Made by a program: the position numbers and the translations under genes. The notes below the pieces were generated by a model. It saw only the letters and a list, made by a program, of their open reading frames with translations. It did not search any database and had not been told where the DNA came from. A stretch of 64,000 bases of DNA from Thermoflexaceae bacterium (GTDB taxonomy: Bacteria; Chloroflexota; Dehalococcoidia; Tepidiformales; Tepidiformaceae): NCBI GenBank assembly GCA_015075555.1, contig JABTUD010000002.1, forward strand, positions 124,001 to 188,000, written 5' to 3'. Position 1 is the stretch's first letter. Each line of letters begins with the position of its first letter. This document shows positions 45,455 to 54,820 of this stretch, in pieces.

Positions 45455-46728
45455 CGCTCTTCCTCCGTGGCCTTCGCTGCCTGGAGCCGGGCGAGCCGCT
45501 CCTCCATCGCCACCGCGCCTTCGCCGATCGGCATCATGTTCAGCGGCATCCAGAGCATGTCGGCTCGTGGGTCGTCGACGCGGTCCCGGTTCTCCAGCGC
45601 GCGCTTCTCGTTGGGCGTCAGGAAGTCGGCGGCCTTCAGCGCTTCGAAGCGCTCCTTGGGGTTCCCCTTCAGGACCTCGTTCAGATCGAACTCGACGTAC
45701 TGGCCGGCCATTAGCGGCTCGGGGTCGATGAGCTGCGTCTGCAGCGTCTCCTCGATCATCGTGAGCCACGGCCCGAAAGTGTCCTGGTAGAGCATGATGT
45801 GCTGCTCGGTGATGTTGCTGAACGTCGCCCGGTCGAGGATGCCGACCACCGGCGGCGGGACGTCGTAGGCGGCTGCGCACTCCTCGCGGGTCAGCCGGCG
45901 CGTTTCCACCACTTGAGCGTCCACGAGCGAGTGCGACATCGGCTTCCAGTCGAGGCCGCCCTCGAGAACGGCCAGCTTGAAGGCGTTGTCCACGCCGCCG
46001 TGGAGCGAGGCCGTCTGCTCCTGGAGCCGCTTCGCGGTGTCCGGCTTGAGCTGCTGGTCTGTGACGAGCGCGCCGGACGGTCGTGCGCCGTTGTCGTAGG
46101 AGGCGGCCGTCAGCCGCTGGGCGGCGTCCTCGATCATGAGCGTCCGCCGCAGCGGCTCCATGGGCGAGAACGCGACCAGGTCGTTCCCGGTCCCCCACCA
46201 CTTGAAGTGCAGCACGTCCTCGGGCGCGAAGGTGAGCCGATGTCCCGCGGCGCCGTGGAAGACATACGCCTCGACGGGAGCCATCTTCCCGGGGACAACC
46301 TCCCAGAAGCGGAAGGACGATGTCCAGAGCTCCGTCGGCGGCTTCCCCGGCCCCGGGCGCACCTTCACGACGACGGCGTTTCCGTAGACGCAGATGTTCC
46401 CGACGATCGCCTGCTTCCAGGCGAACGGCGGCTTGCCAGGCATGGGGCGCGCCAGGGAATCAGCCAGCCAGCCGTCACGCTGCCGGAGCCGTTCGCCGTC
46501 GGCGCCGAGGGCATAGGTCTTCAATGGGAGGCGACCGATGCCACGCGCGAGCTTGTTGATGACGACGTTCAGCCAGAGCTGCCCGCGGTACATCTGCTCG
46601 TACGACTGAGAGACCCCGCCGACGAGCGGCAACGTGCCGAGGCCGGGACGCAGGCCCGAGGTCGCGGTCTGGCCGAAAGGGAGTCCCTTCCAGCCGATGC
46701 TGGCTGCTGCGCTCTTCGGGAGCGTCAC
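45451..46728 (-). CDS. HK97-family phage portal protein
   Basis: 425 residues, GTG start. Portal features: SYEQMYRGQLWLNVVINKLARGIGRLPLKTY, AIVGNICVYGNAVVVKV, DVLHFKWWGTGNDLVAFSPMEPLRRTL, ECAAAYDVPPPVVGILDRATFSNITEQHIMLY, all as in HK97 portals. Portals form the dodecameric DNA gate of the capsid. Intact in length, but the rest of the head module is missing or broken nearby. Confidence 0.93.
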   Translation of the reverse strand: MTLPKSAAASIGWKGLPFGQTATSGLRPGLGTLPLVGGVSQSYEQMYRGQLWLNVVINKLARGIGRLPLKTYALGADGERLRQRDGWLADSLARPMPGKPPFAWKQAIVGNICVYGNAVVVKVRPGPGKPPTELWTSSFRFWEVVPGKMAPVEAYVFHGAAGHRLTFAPEDVLHFKWWGTGNDLVAFSPMEPLRRTLMIEDAAQRLTAASYDNGARPSGALVTDQQLKPDTAKRLQEQTASLHGGVDNAFKLAVLEGGLDWKPMSHSLVDAQVVETRRLTREECAAAYDVPPPVVGILDRATFSNITEQHIMLYQDTFGPWLTMIEETLQTQLIDPEPLMAGQYVEFDLNEVLKGNPKERFEALKAADFLTPNEKRALENRDRVDDPRADMLWMPLNMMPIGEGAVAMEERLARLQAAKATEEER

Positions 46729-46892
46729 TCACCGCATTCCAGGCCTTGTGCCATGAATGCGAGTGCGGCGCCGGCAATGATGATCGCGGCCGGCGGGTGG
46801 ACCCGGTGGCGTCCGGCCGAGACTAAGGCGACTCCTGGCAGTTCAAGAAGCGTACCTCGAGCCCGCTTGCAGATCCGGTGCAGCCGCACCAT
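46725..46892 (-). CDS. small phage-associated hydrophobic protein
   Basis: 55 codons ending in a hydrophobic stretch (PPAAIIIAGAALAFMAQGL); its TGA overlaps the GTG of the portal gene, as in tightly packed phage genes. Start uncertain, function unknown. Confidence 0.35.
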   Translation of the reverse strand: MVRLHRICKRARGTLLELPGVALVSAGRHRVHPPAAIIIAGAALAFMAQGLECGE

Positions 46893-46952
46893 CCCGGCAC
46901 CACACCATGGCCGCAACCGGACATGCAGGTTCGGCGGCTCTGTTATCACCTG

Positions 46953-47183
46953 GTGGGTCGCCGCGAGTTCCGAAGACAGCTGGCGCAACATCCAAACAAC
47001 GTCCGCTTCGAGGAGCTGCAACGGCCGTTGGCCTCTCACAGGTGGACGTTGGACCAATCACGTGGCAGCCACTTTGGCTTGCGCCGCGGCACCGACAGGA
47101 CCTTGCTTCCCTTCCAACGGCCGCACGTGCTTGCTTTCTACGTGCGCATCGTGCTTGAGCGCACCGGGGAGGACGACGAATGA
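46953..47183 (+). CDS. HicA-like toxin of a type II toxin-antitoxin pair
   Basis: About 76 residues if started at the GTG at 46953 (the frame is open to 46878). NNVRFEELQRPLASHRWTL then SRGSHFGLRRGTDRTLLPF matches HicA: a small dsRBD-like fold with the GSH motif bearing the catalytic His of the ribonuclease. Overlaps the HicB-like gene by 4 bases. No good ribosome site decides the start. Confidence 0.6.
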   Translation: MGRREFRRQLAQHPNNVRFEELQRPLASHRWTLDQSRGSHFGLRRGTDRTLLPFQRPHVLAFYVRIVLERTGEDDE

Positions 47184-47434
47184 CGGGCGACGCGCTCGAA
47201 GTCAAGGTGCCGGCCATCAGCCGTCATCCCTATCACCGTGTGATCACCGGCGAGCCGGTCGAGGGAAATCTGGGCGAGGTCCTGGAGCTGCCGGGGTGTC
47301 TGACGGCGGGCAAGACGGCGGAGGAGGCGCTCAGGAATCGCGATGAGGCCATGGCGGTTTGGGTGGAGTCCGCCCTTGCCCATGGGGATCCCATCACAGG
47401 GCACGCGACGGGGCTGGTACGCCTGAGCGCCTAA
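47180..47434 (+). CDS. HicB-like antitoxin
   Basis: 84 residues with the HicB partial RNase H-like fold: NLGEVLELPGCLTAGKTAEEALRNRDEAMAVW, matching the family's v.lPGc.t.GdT.eEAl.n..eAi..w. It would neutralise the upstream ribonuclease. No separate C-terminal HTH is present. Confidence 0.75.
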   Translation: MTGDALEVKVPAISRHPYHRVITGEPVEGNLGEVLELPGCLTAGKTAEEALRNRDEAMAVWVESALAHGDPITGHATGLVRLSA

Positions 47435-47778
47435 CCCAGAATCCGCGCTTCTGCCGCCGCCCGCGATTGCCATGAATAGCGCCGCGCGGCCCCTCTGTCC
47501 CACAAGCGGTCTGTAGCCCGATGGCCTGGCGCTCGCCGAGCCCCAGCAGCCTTCCCGCCCCGGGAACCCCCAGGAACCCTGACCTTATCCGGATCAGTAC
47601 CCCGGTCCACCGTTCGTCTTTCGGTCTCAAGTTCAGTCCGCCTTCTTTCACCAGCGGACATATTCACCCGGCAGTTAGCCCGATCGTTTTCTCCCGACGC
47701 AACCATTCACAAGTACACGGATTGACCGGTTGACGGTCACGCCCTATGCTCTTTCCGCCTCAGGGACCGGGTAGTGAC
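47435..47778. other. gap without recognisable gene
   Basis: About 340 bases upstream of the PAS/LuxR regulator. Open stretches without recognisable product; no operator could be singled out. Confidence 0.4.
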
Positions 47779-48747
47779 ATGACCGACAGACGCGCGCTAT
47801 GGCTACAAAACATAGCAACGGATGAGTTCAGCGCTTCACCAGAGTACTGCCGTTTATTGAGAATCCCTATCGATGCGTCTTGCCAGGACGGCATGCTCAA
47901 TGTTGACAAGAAGTTTTTGCCACGGCCTCATCCAGGTGATGCGCATCGCTTCAACGAAGCAACGCTGCGGACTCTTCGTGGCACTTACGTGAAGCCCTTC
48001 GAGGGACGGTTAATTTGCCATGACAACACCGAACAGAACGTAATAGTCGTTGCGACACGCATCATGTTGGGGACTGATGCTGTCGTGGGCGTCAGAGGCT
48101 GGCTGGCGCCGACCCCGCAGAGCTCCCGGCTGCAACATGTGGGCATTGTCGCGCATGATCCAGGCGCCCGCCTGGGCCTGTCCTTGCTCCTGAACCAGAT
48201 GCCGCTTGTAGGGTGTATCGCAGAATGCGCCCCGGGAGGGCCAGTATTCAGGTGCGGCAGCCACGGCGCAATCCCGTGGGAGCTGCTCGACGTGGTGGTC
48301 ATTGACTCCTTTGGACAACCAGATGCCTGTGTGGCACTGCTGCAATCGATTCGGGCCAGGGTTCCTGGTTGCCGCATCGTCTTGCTCGCAGACCCGAATG
48401 ACGGCGAAACCGCACGCAAGCTATTGCTGAGCCGGCCTGACTCCCTGGTCCATCCGGGCGACATCGCCCATAGTCTGCCAAACGCCATTGAAGACCTGAT
48501 GCAGAACGTCCGTCATTTCGCAGGCAATCACCTGGCCGATGCAGCTGAACGGACATCGCAACTCACAGAGTCAGAACGCGAAGTGCTGGCCGCAATCGCC
48601 ACCGGTATGAGCAATAAAGAGATTTCTACTACATTCTATATGAGCCTGCCTACGGTGAAGCGGCACATCCAACGCATCTACGACAAGCTTGGCGCAAGAG
48701 ACAGGGCTCATGCCACTGCTATCGCCTTCCGCATGGGTTTGATCTGA
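47779..48747 (+). CDS. PAS / pseudo-receiver / LuxR-HTH regulator
   Basis: 322 residues from the ATG at 47779 (the frame extends 11 codons upstream). The first 110 residues resemble a PAS fold (FSASPEYCRLLRI, HPGDAHRFNEATL, GTYVKPFEGRLICHD). The middle, QHVGIVAHDPGARLGLSLLL to VVVIDSFG, looks like a receiver domain, but without the usual acidic pocket pair and phosphoacceptor arrangement clear. The end is a LuxR/GerE HTH: LTESEREVLAAIATGMSNKEISTTFYMS. A DNA-binding regulator with an unknown signal; lower GC than the core. Confidence 0.8.
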   Translation: MTDRRALWLQNIATDEFSASPEYCRLLRIPIDASCQDGMLNVDKKFLPRPHPGDAHRFNEATLRTLRGTYVKPFEGRLICHDNTEQNVIVVATRIMLGTDAVVGVRGWLAPTPQSSRLQHVGIVAHDPGARLGLSLLLNQMPLVGCIAECAPGGPVFRCGSHGAIPWELLDVVVIDSFGQPDACVALLQSIRARVPGCRIVLLADPNDGETARKLLLSRPDSLVHPGDIAHSLPNAIEDLMQNVRHFAGNHLADAAERTSQLTESEREVLAAIATGMSNKEISTTFYMSLPTVKRHIQRIYDKLGARDRAHATAIAFRMGLI

Positions 48748-49119
48748 GCAGACGTCCCGCGTCGGCACGCCGTGGCGTACCCCGACGATTGTCGCAGCTA
48801 CAGGCCTGAGCCAGGCGACCACCCAGCGCATCAGGCGGGACCAGAGTGGGATGCCGCTCGCGCCAGACGAGAACCCGGCCCCCTGGCGCGCGGGCTCTGA
48901 CCGCAGGCGTGCCGGCCCATTAGCGGCACGCCCAGCCCGGTTCAAGGGGAGCCACGGGGGATACGAGATGCCGGGCTGGCCTCTGGCAGGGACGCCTTCC
49001 CGGTGGAGTACACTTATCTGCGAGACGGAGTGAGAGAGTGGTGGTGCGGGGACCCCGCTGCAGACAATGGACCGTCTCGGGACCGAACAGCCTGGAGTAG
49101 TAGCGTGCGCGACAGGGAA
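48748..49119. other. gap without recognisable gene
   Basis: About 370 bases between the LuxR-type regulator and the HEPN-like gene. The frame of the latter stays open to 49003, so a longer product is possible. Nothing else recognised. Confidence 0.4.
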
Positions 49120-49848
49120 ATGGGTGAGGCGATATTTCGCCAAGCTTTCGACCTTTGGATTAATCCCGAAATAGAGCGCCGGCGAGAGGCCGAGCGCATC
49201 GACAAACCCCTGGAACTCCGGGCCGCGCAGATCGTGATCGAGCCCGATGGTTCGGGCCCAGCTGTTAGGCTAAACGACGAGGTCCGAGGGGTTTTCGTAG
49301 CGTCTTCAACTCGACCCATCGACACCGGCGAAGTCGTTTCCGAGTCAGACACCGGGGAGAGCAGCGAGTTGTGCCTGCCCGAAGCGGACGGCAACGCCGG
49401 TCACATCACGTTACTTCGGCACGGCGACTCATGGTCCGTTGTCTTCGACTTCCGATACAACGGCAAGAGGATCACGGCCACGCTTGCGGCAGCAGAGGAG
49501 TTCCTCGTCACCGCGAAAGCGGCGCTGGAGGATGGTCGGCTTCGCGTGGCGATCGACACGCTCTTCAGCGCGACAGAGCTGTGCGCCAGGGCGATGCTCC
49601 TGCCGCTGCCAGACGAGCGACTTCTCAGATCCAAGAAGCACGGATTCATCGCCTCCGAGTTCAACAAGCGCGGCCGCTGGTCCCAGGACGTAGCCGCCTT
49701 CACCGGGCTGCTCAATCGACTCACCGAGTTGCGGCCGAGAGCCCGCTACACGGACGCGGACCCGGGGATCGGAGCCCCGGAGGTGGCCGACCTGTTGGCG
49801 TTGGCCGAATCGCTCTATCGGCAAGCTCAACGAGAGGCAGAGCGTTAG
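49120..49848 (+). CDS. HEPN-like helical protein of unknown function
   Basis: 242 residues if started at ATG 49120; the frame extends to 49003. The N-terminal half is beta-rich, with GDSWSVVFDFRYNGKRITATL. The C-terminal half is helical: AALEDGRLRVAIDTLFSATELCARAMLL, then RSKKHGFIASEFNKRG, resembling the HEPN fold with an R...H pair that in some members is a ribonuclease site. HEPN proteins are common in defence and toxin-antitoxin loci. No partner identified. Confidence 0.5.
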   Translation: MGEAIFRQAFDLWINPEIERRREAERIDKPLELRAAQIVIEPDGSGPAVRLNDEVRGVFVASSTRPIDTGEVVSESDTGESSELCLPEADGNAGHITLLRHGDSWSVVFDFRYNGKRITATLAAAEEFLVTAKAALEDGRLRVAIDTLFSATELCARAMLLPLPDERLLRSKKHGFIASEFNKRGRWSQDVAAFTGLLNRLTELRPRARYTDADPGIGAPEVADLLALAESLYRQAQREAER

Positions 49849-49940
49849 TTTCCCGGCGCTCATCACGCCTTGCCAGTCCCTGATTCTCGCGGTAGGTGAG
49901 CGGTAGAGCGCCACTCGCACCCCACGCACCCGCCTCACGC

Positions 49941-49965
49941 GGGCCGGAGCCAGCTGCTCCGGCCC
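49941..49965 (+). terminator. strong intrinsic terminator
   Basis: Perfect 10-bp stem GGGCCGGAGC / GCTCCGGCCC, loop CAGCT, followed by TTGTT. It separates the HEPN-like gene from the molybdoenzyme operon. Confidence 0.8.
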
Positions 49966-50021
49966 TTGTTGGTTGGCCGAGCCCGGCTCCCGATGCCTCG
50001 TTCGCAGCGGTTGCGCCCGCA

Positions 50022-50037
50022 TGTGATGTAAGTCACA
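50022..50037 (+). promoter_or_regulatory. CRP/FNR-family operator before the molybdoenzyme operon
   Basis: TGTGA-TGTAAG-TCACA is an exact match to the CRP half-sites (TGTGA-N6-TCACA). A -10-like TATAGT lies at 50056-50061. If it is used, the palindrome is centred about 38 bases before the start site, near the -41.5 position of class II activation. Which CRP/FNR-family protein binds is unknown. Confidence 0.65.
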
Positions 50038-50126
50038 TTCTCTTTGTGAGTCTGGTATAGTTTTCAGGAAATTGTTTTCATGGTATGTACCGTACCGTGA
50101 GACCCTGACCCCTCTCCTGGAGGCCA

Positions 50127-53100
50127 ATGGTGGCTGAAGGTTCGGATTTCCAACGCCGGTCATTCCTCAAGCTTGCCGCCGGTCTCGGCGCAGGGGCCTT
50201 CGCCGCCAGCACCCCGGCGCTCCTCGGCCCCAGGCGTCTTGAGGCCACGGAACCAGAGGTCATCACCGACCCCTTCAAGGTCTTCCCCGACCGCGGCTGG
50301 GAGAAGACGTATCGCGACCTCTACTCCGTCGATAGCACGTTCACCTTCACCTGCGCGCCCAACGACACGCACGATTGCATCCTCCAGGCGAGCGTCAAGA
50401 ACGGCGTGATCGTCAACATCAACCCCACCTATGGCTATGGCGAAGCCGAAGATCTGCACGGCAGCAGGGCCTCTCACCGCTGGGACCCGCGCTGCTGCCA
50501 GAAGGGCCTCGCCCTCGCCCGCCGCTTCTACGGCGATCGCCGCGTGAAGGGCGCCATGGTGCGCAAGGGCTTCAAGGAATGGGCCGACGCTGGCTTCCCG
50601 CGCCACCCCGAGACGGGCGCCGCCCTCATGGATACCAGCAAGCGCGGCGAGGACGCCTGGCTCAAGGTCGCCTGGGACGAAGCGTTCGACCTGGCGGCGA
50701 AGGCCTACATGAACATCTCGAAGAACTACTCCGGCCCCGCCGGCTCGGAGATGCTCCGCAAGCAGGGCTACGACCCGGACATGGTCAGGACCGTGGAGGA
50801 AGCGGGCACGCGCACCATCAAGATCCGGGGCGGCATGCCCCTGCTCGGCATCAGCCGCATCTTCGGCTTCTACCGGTTCGCGAACATGCTGGCGCTCCTC
50901 GATGCCTACAACCGGGGCGTCGGCGCCGACAAGGCGAAGGGTTCGCGCGCCTGGGACAACTACGCCTGGCACACCGACCTGCCCCCCGGCCATCCGATGG
51001 TTACCGGCCAGCAGACCATCGACCATGACCTCTTCGCGGCCGAATACGCCGACCTCGTCGTGATGTTCGGGATGAACTGGATTTCCACGAAGATGCCCGA
51101 CGGGCACTGGCTCTCCGAAGCCCGGGCGAAGGGCACCAGGGTCATCACCGTCAGCACCGACTACCAGTCGAGCTCGAACAAGGCCGACGAGGTCATCCTC
51201 ATCCGCCCGGGCACCGATGCCGCCCTCGCCTACGGCTGTGTCCAGTACATCTTCGAAAACAGGCTCGCCGACGAGGAGCACCTCAAGAAGTTCACCGACC
51301 TGCCGCTGCTGGTCCGCATGGACAACCACAGGCTCCTCTCGGCGAAGGACATCGTGGCGAACTACTCGCCGAAGCCCCTCTCCAACTACGTCGAGCTGCT
51401 TGCCGAAGGGCAGGCGCTGCCCATCCCGGCGAAGCAGGCCGTGCAGTACATCCCCGCTGCCCTGCGCGCAGAATGGGGCGACTTCGTGGTCTGGGATACC
51501 TCCAGCCGCGGCCCCCGGGTGGTGAGCCGGGATGAAGTCGGCGACCGCTACGCCGCGCTCGGGGCGAATGCCGCCCTCACTGGCGCCTTCACGGTCCGGA
51601 CGGTCGATGGCGCCGAAGTCACCGTCCGCCCCGTGTACGACCTGCTCAAGAAGTACCTGGATGACAACTTCGACCTCCAGACGACGTCCGAGATCACGTG
51701 GGCGCCGAAGGAGGCCATCGTCAGCCTGGCGAAGCAGGTTGCGGCAGCCCGCGGCAAGACCCTGCTTGCCCACGGCATGGGTCCGAACCAGTTCTTCAAC
51801 GCCGACCTCAAGGACCGTGCCCTGCTCCTTCTCGGCGCCGTGACCGACAACATCGGCCACATGGGCGGCAGCACGGGCTCATTCGCCGGCAACTACCGCG
51901 GCTCGGTCTTCAACGGCATCCCCCAGTGGGTGCTCGAAAACCCCTTCGACCAGGAGATGAACCCCGAGAACCCCACCCGGACGCGGCTCTTCTACAAGGC
52001 CGAGTCGGCCCACTACTTCAACTACGGCGACCGCCCCCTGCGAATTGGCAACAAGCAGTTCACGGGCGCCACGCACATGCCCACGCCCACCAAGCTCATG
52101 CACTTTGGCAACTCCAACTCGTTGCTCGGGAACGCCAAGTGGCACCACGACGTGGTCCACAACACCCTCCCGAAGATCGAGGCCATCTTCTGCAACGAGT
52201 GGTGGTGGACGGCGAGCTGCGAATACGCCGACATCGTCTTCGGCGTCGATAGCTGGGCCGAGTTCAGGCTTCCCGATATCTCCGGTTCCTGCACCAACCC
52301 GTTCCTTCACGTCTTCCCGCAGAGCCCGCTCGAACGCATCCACGACACGCGCGGCGATGCCCAGGTGCTGGCCGGGATTGCCACGCGCATCGGTGCTCTC
52401 ACCGGCGATGCCCGTTTCGCCGCCCACTGGAAGTGGGTCACCGAAGGGAAGATGGAGGTCTATCTCCAGCGCATCCTCAATGCCAGCACCTCGACAAAGG
52501 GCTACAGGTTCGAAGACCTGCACGAAAAGGCGAAGAAGGGCATCCCCGCCCTCATGAACTACCGTACCTACCCGCGCCAGGGCGGCTGGGAACAGCGGCA
52601 GGAGAGCAAGCCCTGGTACAACCGCACCGGGCGCCTGGAGTTCTATCGCGACGAAAAGGAGTTCATCGAGCACGGCGAGAACCTGCCCGTCTGGCGCGAG
52701 CCCGTCGACTCCACCTTCTACGAACCGAACGCCATCATGGCCAGGCCGCACCCCTCAATCGTCCCGGCCGGCCCGGAGACGTACGGCCTCAGCCGCAGCG
52801 ACCAGTCGGTCGAGACGCGCCAGGTGCGCAACGTGGTCATGCCCTGGGCCGAGCTCAAGCTGACCCGGCACCCGCTTCTCGCCAGCAACCCGGACTACCG
52901 CTACATCTTCCTCACCCCCAAGTACCGCCACGGCGCCCATACCACCCCTACCGATATCGACTGGATGGGCTACCTGTTCGGCCCCTTTGGCGACCTCCAC
53001 CGGTACGACAAACGCCAGCCGGCCGCCGGCGAGGGCTACGTCGAGATTCACCCGAAGGATGCCAGGGAGCTCGGCGTCGAGGACGGCGACTACATCTACT

Positions 53101-53615
53101 TCGACGCGGACCCCACCGACCGGCCCTATCGCGGCTGGAAGCCCACCGACCCCTACTACGAGGTGGCCCGCGGTCTGGCGAGGGCGCGATTCAATTCGGC
53201 CATGCAGCCCGGCGTGCTGCGCATGTGGTTCAACATGTTCGTCGCCACCAAGGGCTCCGTGCGGGGGATGAAGGCGCGGGCGGACGGCCTGGCCAAGAAC
53301 CCGGAAACAAACTACCAGTCGTTCTTCCGTAGCGGGAGCCACCAGAGCGGCACGCGCGCCTGGCTGCGGCCCACGCTCATGACCGACAGCCTCACGCGCA
53401 AGCCTTACTTCGGCCAGACCATCGGCAAGGGCTTCGAAGGTGACGTTCACGGCGTCGTGGGCGCCCCCCGCGAGTCGCTCGTCCGGGTTGTCAGGGCCGA
53501 GCCGGGCGGCTACGGCGGCCAGCGGCTCTGGCGTCCTGCCGCCCTTGGCCTGCGGCCGGGCTATGAATCGGACGCATTGAAGCGATATGTCCAGGGCGGC
53601 TTCATGCAGACCTGA
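50127..53615 (+). CDS. type II DMSO-reductase-family molybdoenzyme, alpha (catalytic) subunit
   Basis: 1162 residues with an N-terminal Tat signal ([11 protein letters not shown]). The FS0 cluster region reads C76-x3-D80-x3-C84 with C123/C124 later; NarG has His-Cys-Cys-Cys, so an Asp stands in one ligand position. The molybdenum ligand Asp284 is in [10 protein letters not shown], as in NarG/type II enzymes. The sequence from [23 protein letters not shown] on resembles the nitrate/nitrite, chlorate, selenate and hydrocarbon-hydroxylating branch. It acts outside the membrane with two pterin cofactors. Oxidation or reduction and substrate cannot be decided from sequence. Confidence 0.92.
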   Translation: MVAEGSDFQRRSFLKLAAGLGAGAFAASTPALLGPRRLEATEPEVITDPFKVFPDRGWEKTYRDLYSVDSTFTFTCAPNDTHDCILQASVKNGVIVNINPTYGYGEAEDLHGSRASHRWDPRCCQKGLALARRFYGDRRVKGAMVRKGFKEWADAGFPRHPETGAALMDTSKRGEDAWLKVAWDEAFDLAAKAYMNISKNYSGPAGSEMLRKQGYDPDMVRTVEEAGTRTIKIRGGMPLLGISRIFGFYRFANMLALLDAYNRGVGADKAKGSRAWDNYAWHTDLPPGHPMVTGQQTIDHDLFAAEYADLVVMFGMNWISTKMPDGHWLSEARAKGTRVITVSTDYQSSSNKADEVILIRPGTDAALAYGCVQYIFENRLADEEHLKKFTDLPLLVRMDNHRLLSAKDIVANYSPKPLSNYVELLAEGQALPIPAKQAVQYIPAALRAEWGDFVVWDTSSRGPRVVSRDEVGDRYAALGANAALTGAFTVRTVDGAEVTVRPVYDLLKKYLDDNFDLQTTSEITWAPKEAIVSLAKQVAAARGKTLLAHGMGPNQFFNADLKDRALLLLGAVTDNIGHMGGSTGSFAGNYRGSVFNGIPQWVLENPFDQEMNPENPTRTRLFYKAESAHYFNYGDRPLRIGNKQFTGATHMPTPTKLMHFGNSNSLLGNAKWHHDVVHNTLPKIEAIFCNEWWWTASCEYADIVFGVDSWAEFRLPDISGSCTNPFLHVFPQSPLERIHDTRGDAQVLAGIATRIGALTGDARFAAHWKWVTEGKMEVYLQRILNASTSTKGYRFEDLHEKAKKGIPALMNYRTYPRQGGWEQRQESKPWYNRTGRLEFYRDEKEFIEHGENLPVWREPVDSTFYEPNAIMARPHPSIVPAGPETYGLSRSDQSVETRQVRNVVMPWAELKLTRHPLLASNPDYRYIFLTPKYRHGAHTTPTDIDWMGYLFGPFGDLHRYDKRQPAAGEGYVEIHPKDARELGVEDGDYIYFDADPTDRPYRGWKPTDPYYEVARGLARARFNSAMQPGVLRMWFNMFVATKGSVRGMKARADGLAKNPETNYQSFFRSGSHQSGTRAWLRPTLMTDSLTRKPYFGQTIGKGFEGDVHGVVGAPRESLVRVVRAEPGGYGGQRLWRPAALGLRPGYESDALKRYVQGGFMQT

Positions 53616-53654
53616 CCCGCGGCGCTCCGCAAGTCCCATTCCAGGAGAGGCAGC

Positions 53655-54785
53655 ATGGCTAACGTTTTCAACTGGCAACTCGGCCGCGACATGCACTACC
53701 AGTACGGCGCCGATCGCCCCGCGAGGCAGGTGGCGTGGGTCTTCGATACCAATAAGTGCATCGCCTGCCAGACATGCACCATCGCCTGCAAGCAAACCTG
53801 GACGTGGGGACGCGGGCAGGAATACATGCTCTGGAACAACGTGGAAACGAAGCCCTACGGCTTCTTCCCCACCGGCTGGGACGTGAAGCTGCTTGAGATG
53901 CTGGGCCCCGCCTCATGGCGCGACGGCGTCTTCCAGGGAGAGACCGTCTTCGAAAAGGCGCCCGAAGGCGAGCGCGTGCTCGGCTGGCAGCCGGAAGCCG
54001 AGGACTGGTCCCACCCCAACGTGGGCGAAGACGAACCAGCCGGCGAAACGGGCCGCGGCACCTACGTCGGCTCAATCCCCCACGACGTCTGGTTCTACTA
54101 CCTGGCCCGCATCTGCAACCACTGCACCTACCCGGCCTGCCTTGCCGCCTGCCCGCGAAACGCCATCTACAAGCGCCCCGAGGACGGCATCGTCCTCGTC
54201 GATCAGTCGCGGTGCCGCGGATACCAGGAATGCGTCACCGCCTGCCCCTACAAGAAGGTGATGTTCAACCCGGTCAGCGGAACGAGCGAGAAGTGCATCG
54301 CCTGTTTCCCGAAGATAGAGCAGGGGCTCCAGACCCAGTGCGTCACATCGTGCATCGGGCGCATCCGCTTCGCGGGCTTCATCAGCCCCCCGGGCGAGGT
54401 GAACGAGAGCAACCCTATCGACTTCCTCGTCAAGGTCCGCAAGGTCGCGCTCCCGCTCTACCCGCAATCGGGCACCGAGCCAAACGTCTACTACGTCCCA
54501 CCCATGCACGCCCCGAAGCCCTTCCTCAGGCAGATGTTCGGCCCGGGGGTGGACGAGGCCCTCGAAACCTACACGAAGGCGCGGGAGGACAGGGACCTCC
54601 TCGGCCTGATGATGCTGATGGGGGCCACGCCGTACATCATCCACGCCTTCAAGGTCGAAGGTGAGGTCGCGAAGGGCTTCGACGCTTCGGGCAAGGAGCT
54701 TGTTTCCGTTCCCCTGCGCGAACCGACGTTCACCCGCAAGTACTTCGACGAGGTCCGCGATGTCTATCTCCACAACATCACCTAG
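53655..54785 (+). CDS. iron-sulfur beta subunit of the type II molybdoenzyme
   Basis: 376 residues in the NarH/NxrB pattern. Cluster ligands are at C35/38/41/45 ([11 protein letters not shown]), C154/157/162/166, C187/193/197 and C214/217/229/233. In CRGYQEC a Tyr takes the place of the Trp that makes one NarH cluster [3Fe-4S], so one 3Fe and three 4Fe clusters are likely. No signal of its own; it is exported with alpha. It passes electrons between alpha and the heme gamma subunit. Confidence 0.93.
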   Translation: MANVFNWQLGRDMHYQYGADRPARQVAWVFDTNKCIACQTCTIACKQTWTWGRGQEYMLWNNVETKPYGFFPTGWDVKLLEMLGPASWRDGVFQGETVFEKAPEGERVLGWQPEAEDWSHPNVGEDEPAGETGRGTYVGSIPHDVWFYYLARICNHCTYPACLAACPRNAIYKRPEDGIVLVDQSRCRGYQECVTACPYKKVMFNPVSGTSEKCIACFPKIEQGLQTQCVTSCIGRIRFAGFISPPGEVNESNPIDFLVKVRKVALPLYPQSGTEPNVYYVPPMHAPKPFLRQMFGPGVDEALETYTKAREDRDLLGLMMLMGATPYIIHAFKVEGEVAKGFDASGKELVSVPLREPTFTRKYFDEVRDVYLHNIT

Positions 54786-54820
54786 CCGCGTCACGCGCCG
54801 GGGCCGCCAGGAGGCAAGAC

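Noticed and set aside
49880-49925. Possible tRNA or tRNA fragment (GGTAGGTGAGCGGTAGAGCGCC)
   Set aside because: The D-arm-like text has no matching acceptor or T arm; no cloverleaf can be closed.
50160-53795. Long minus-strand reading frames opposite the molybdoenzyme genes
   Set aside because: No recognised domains, and they mirror the codon bias of the sense genes.
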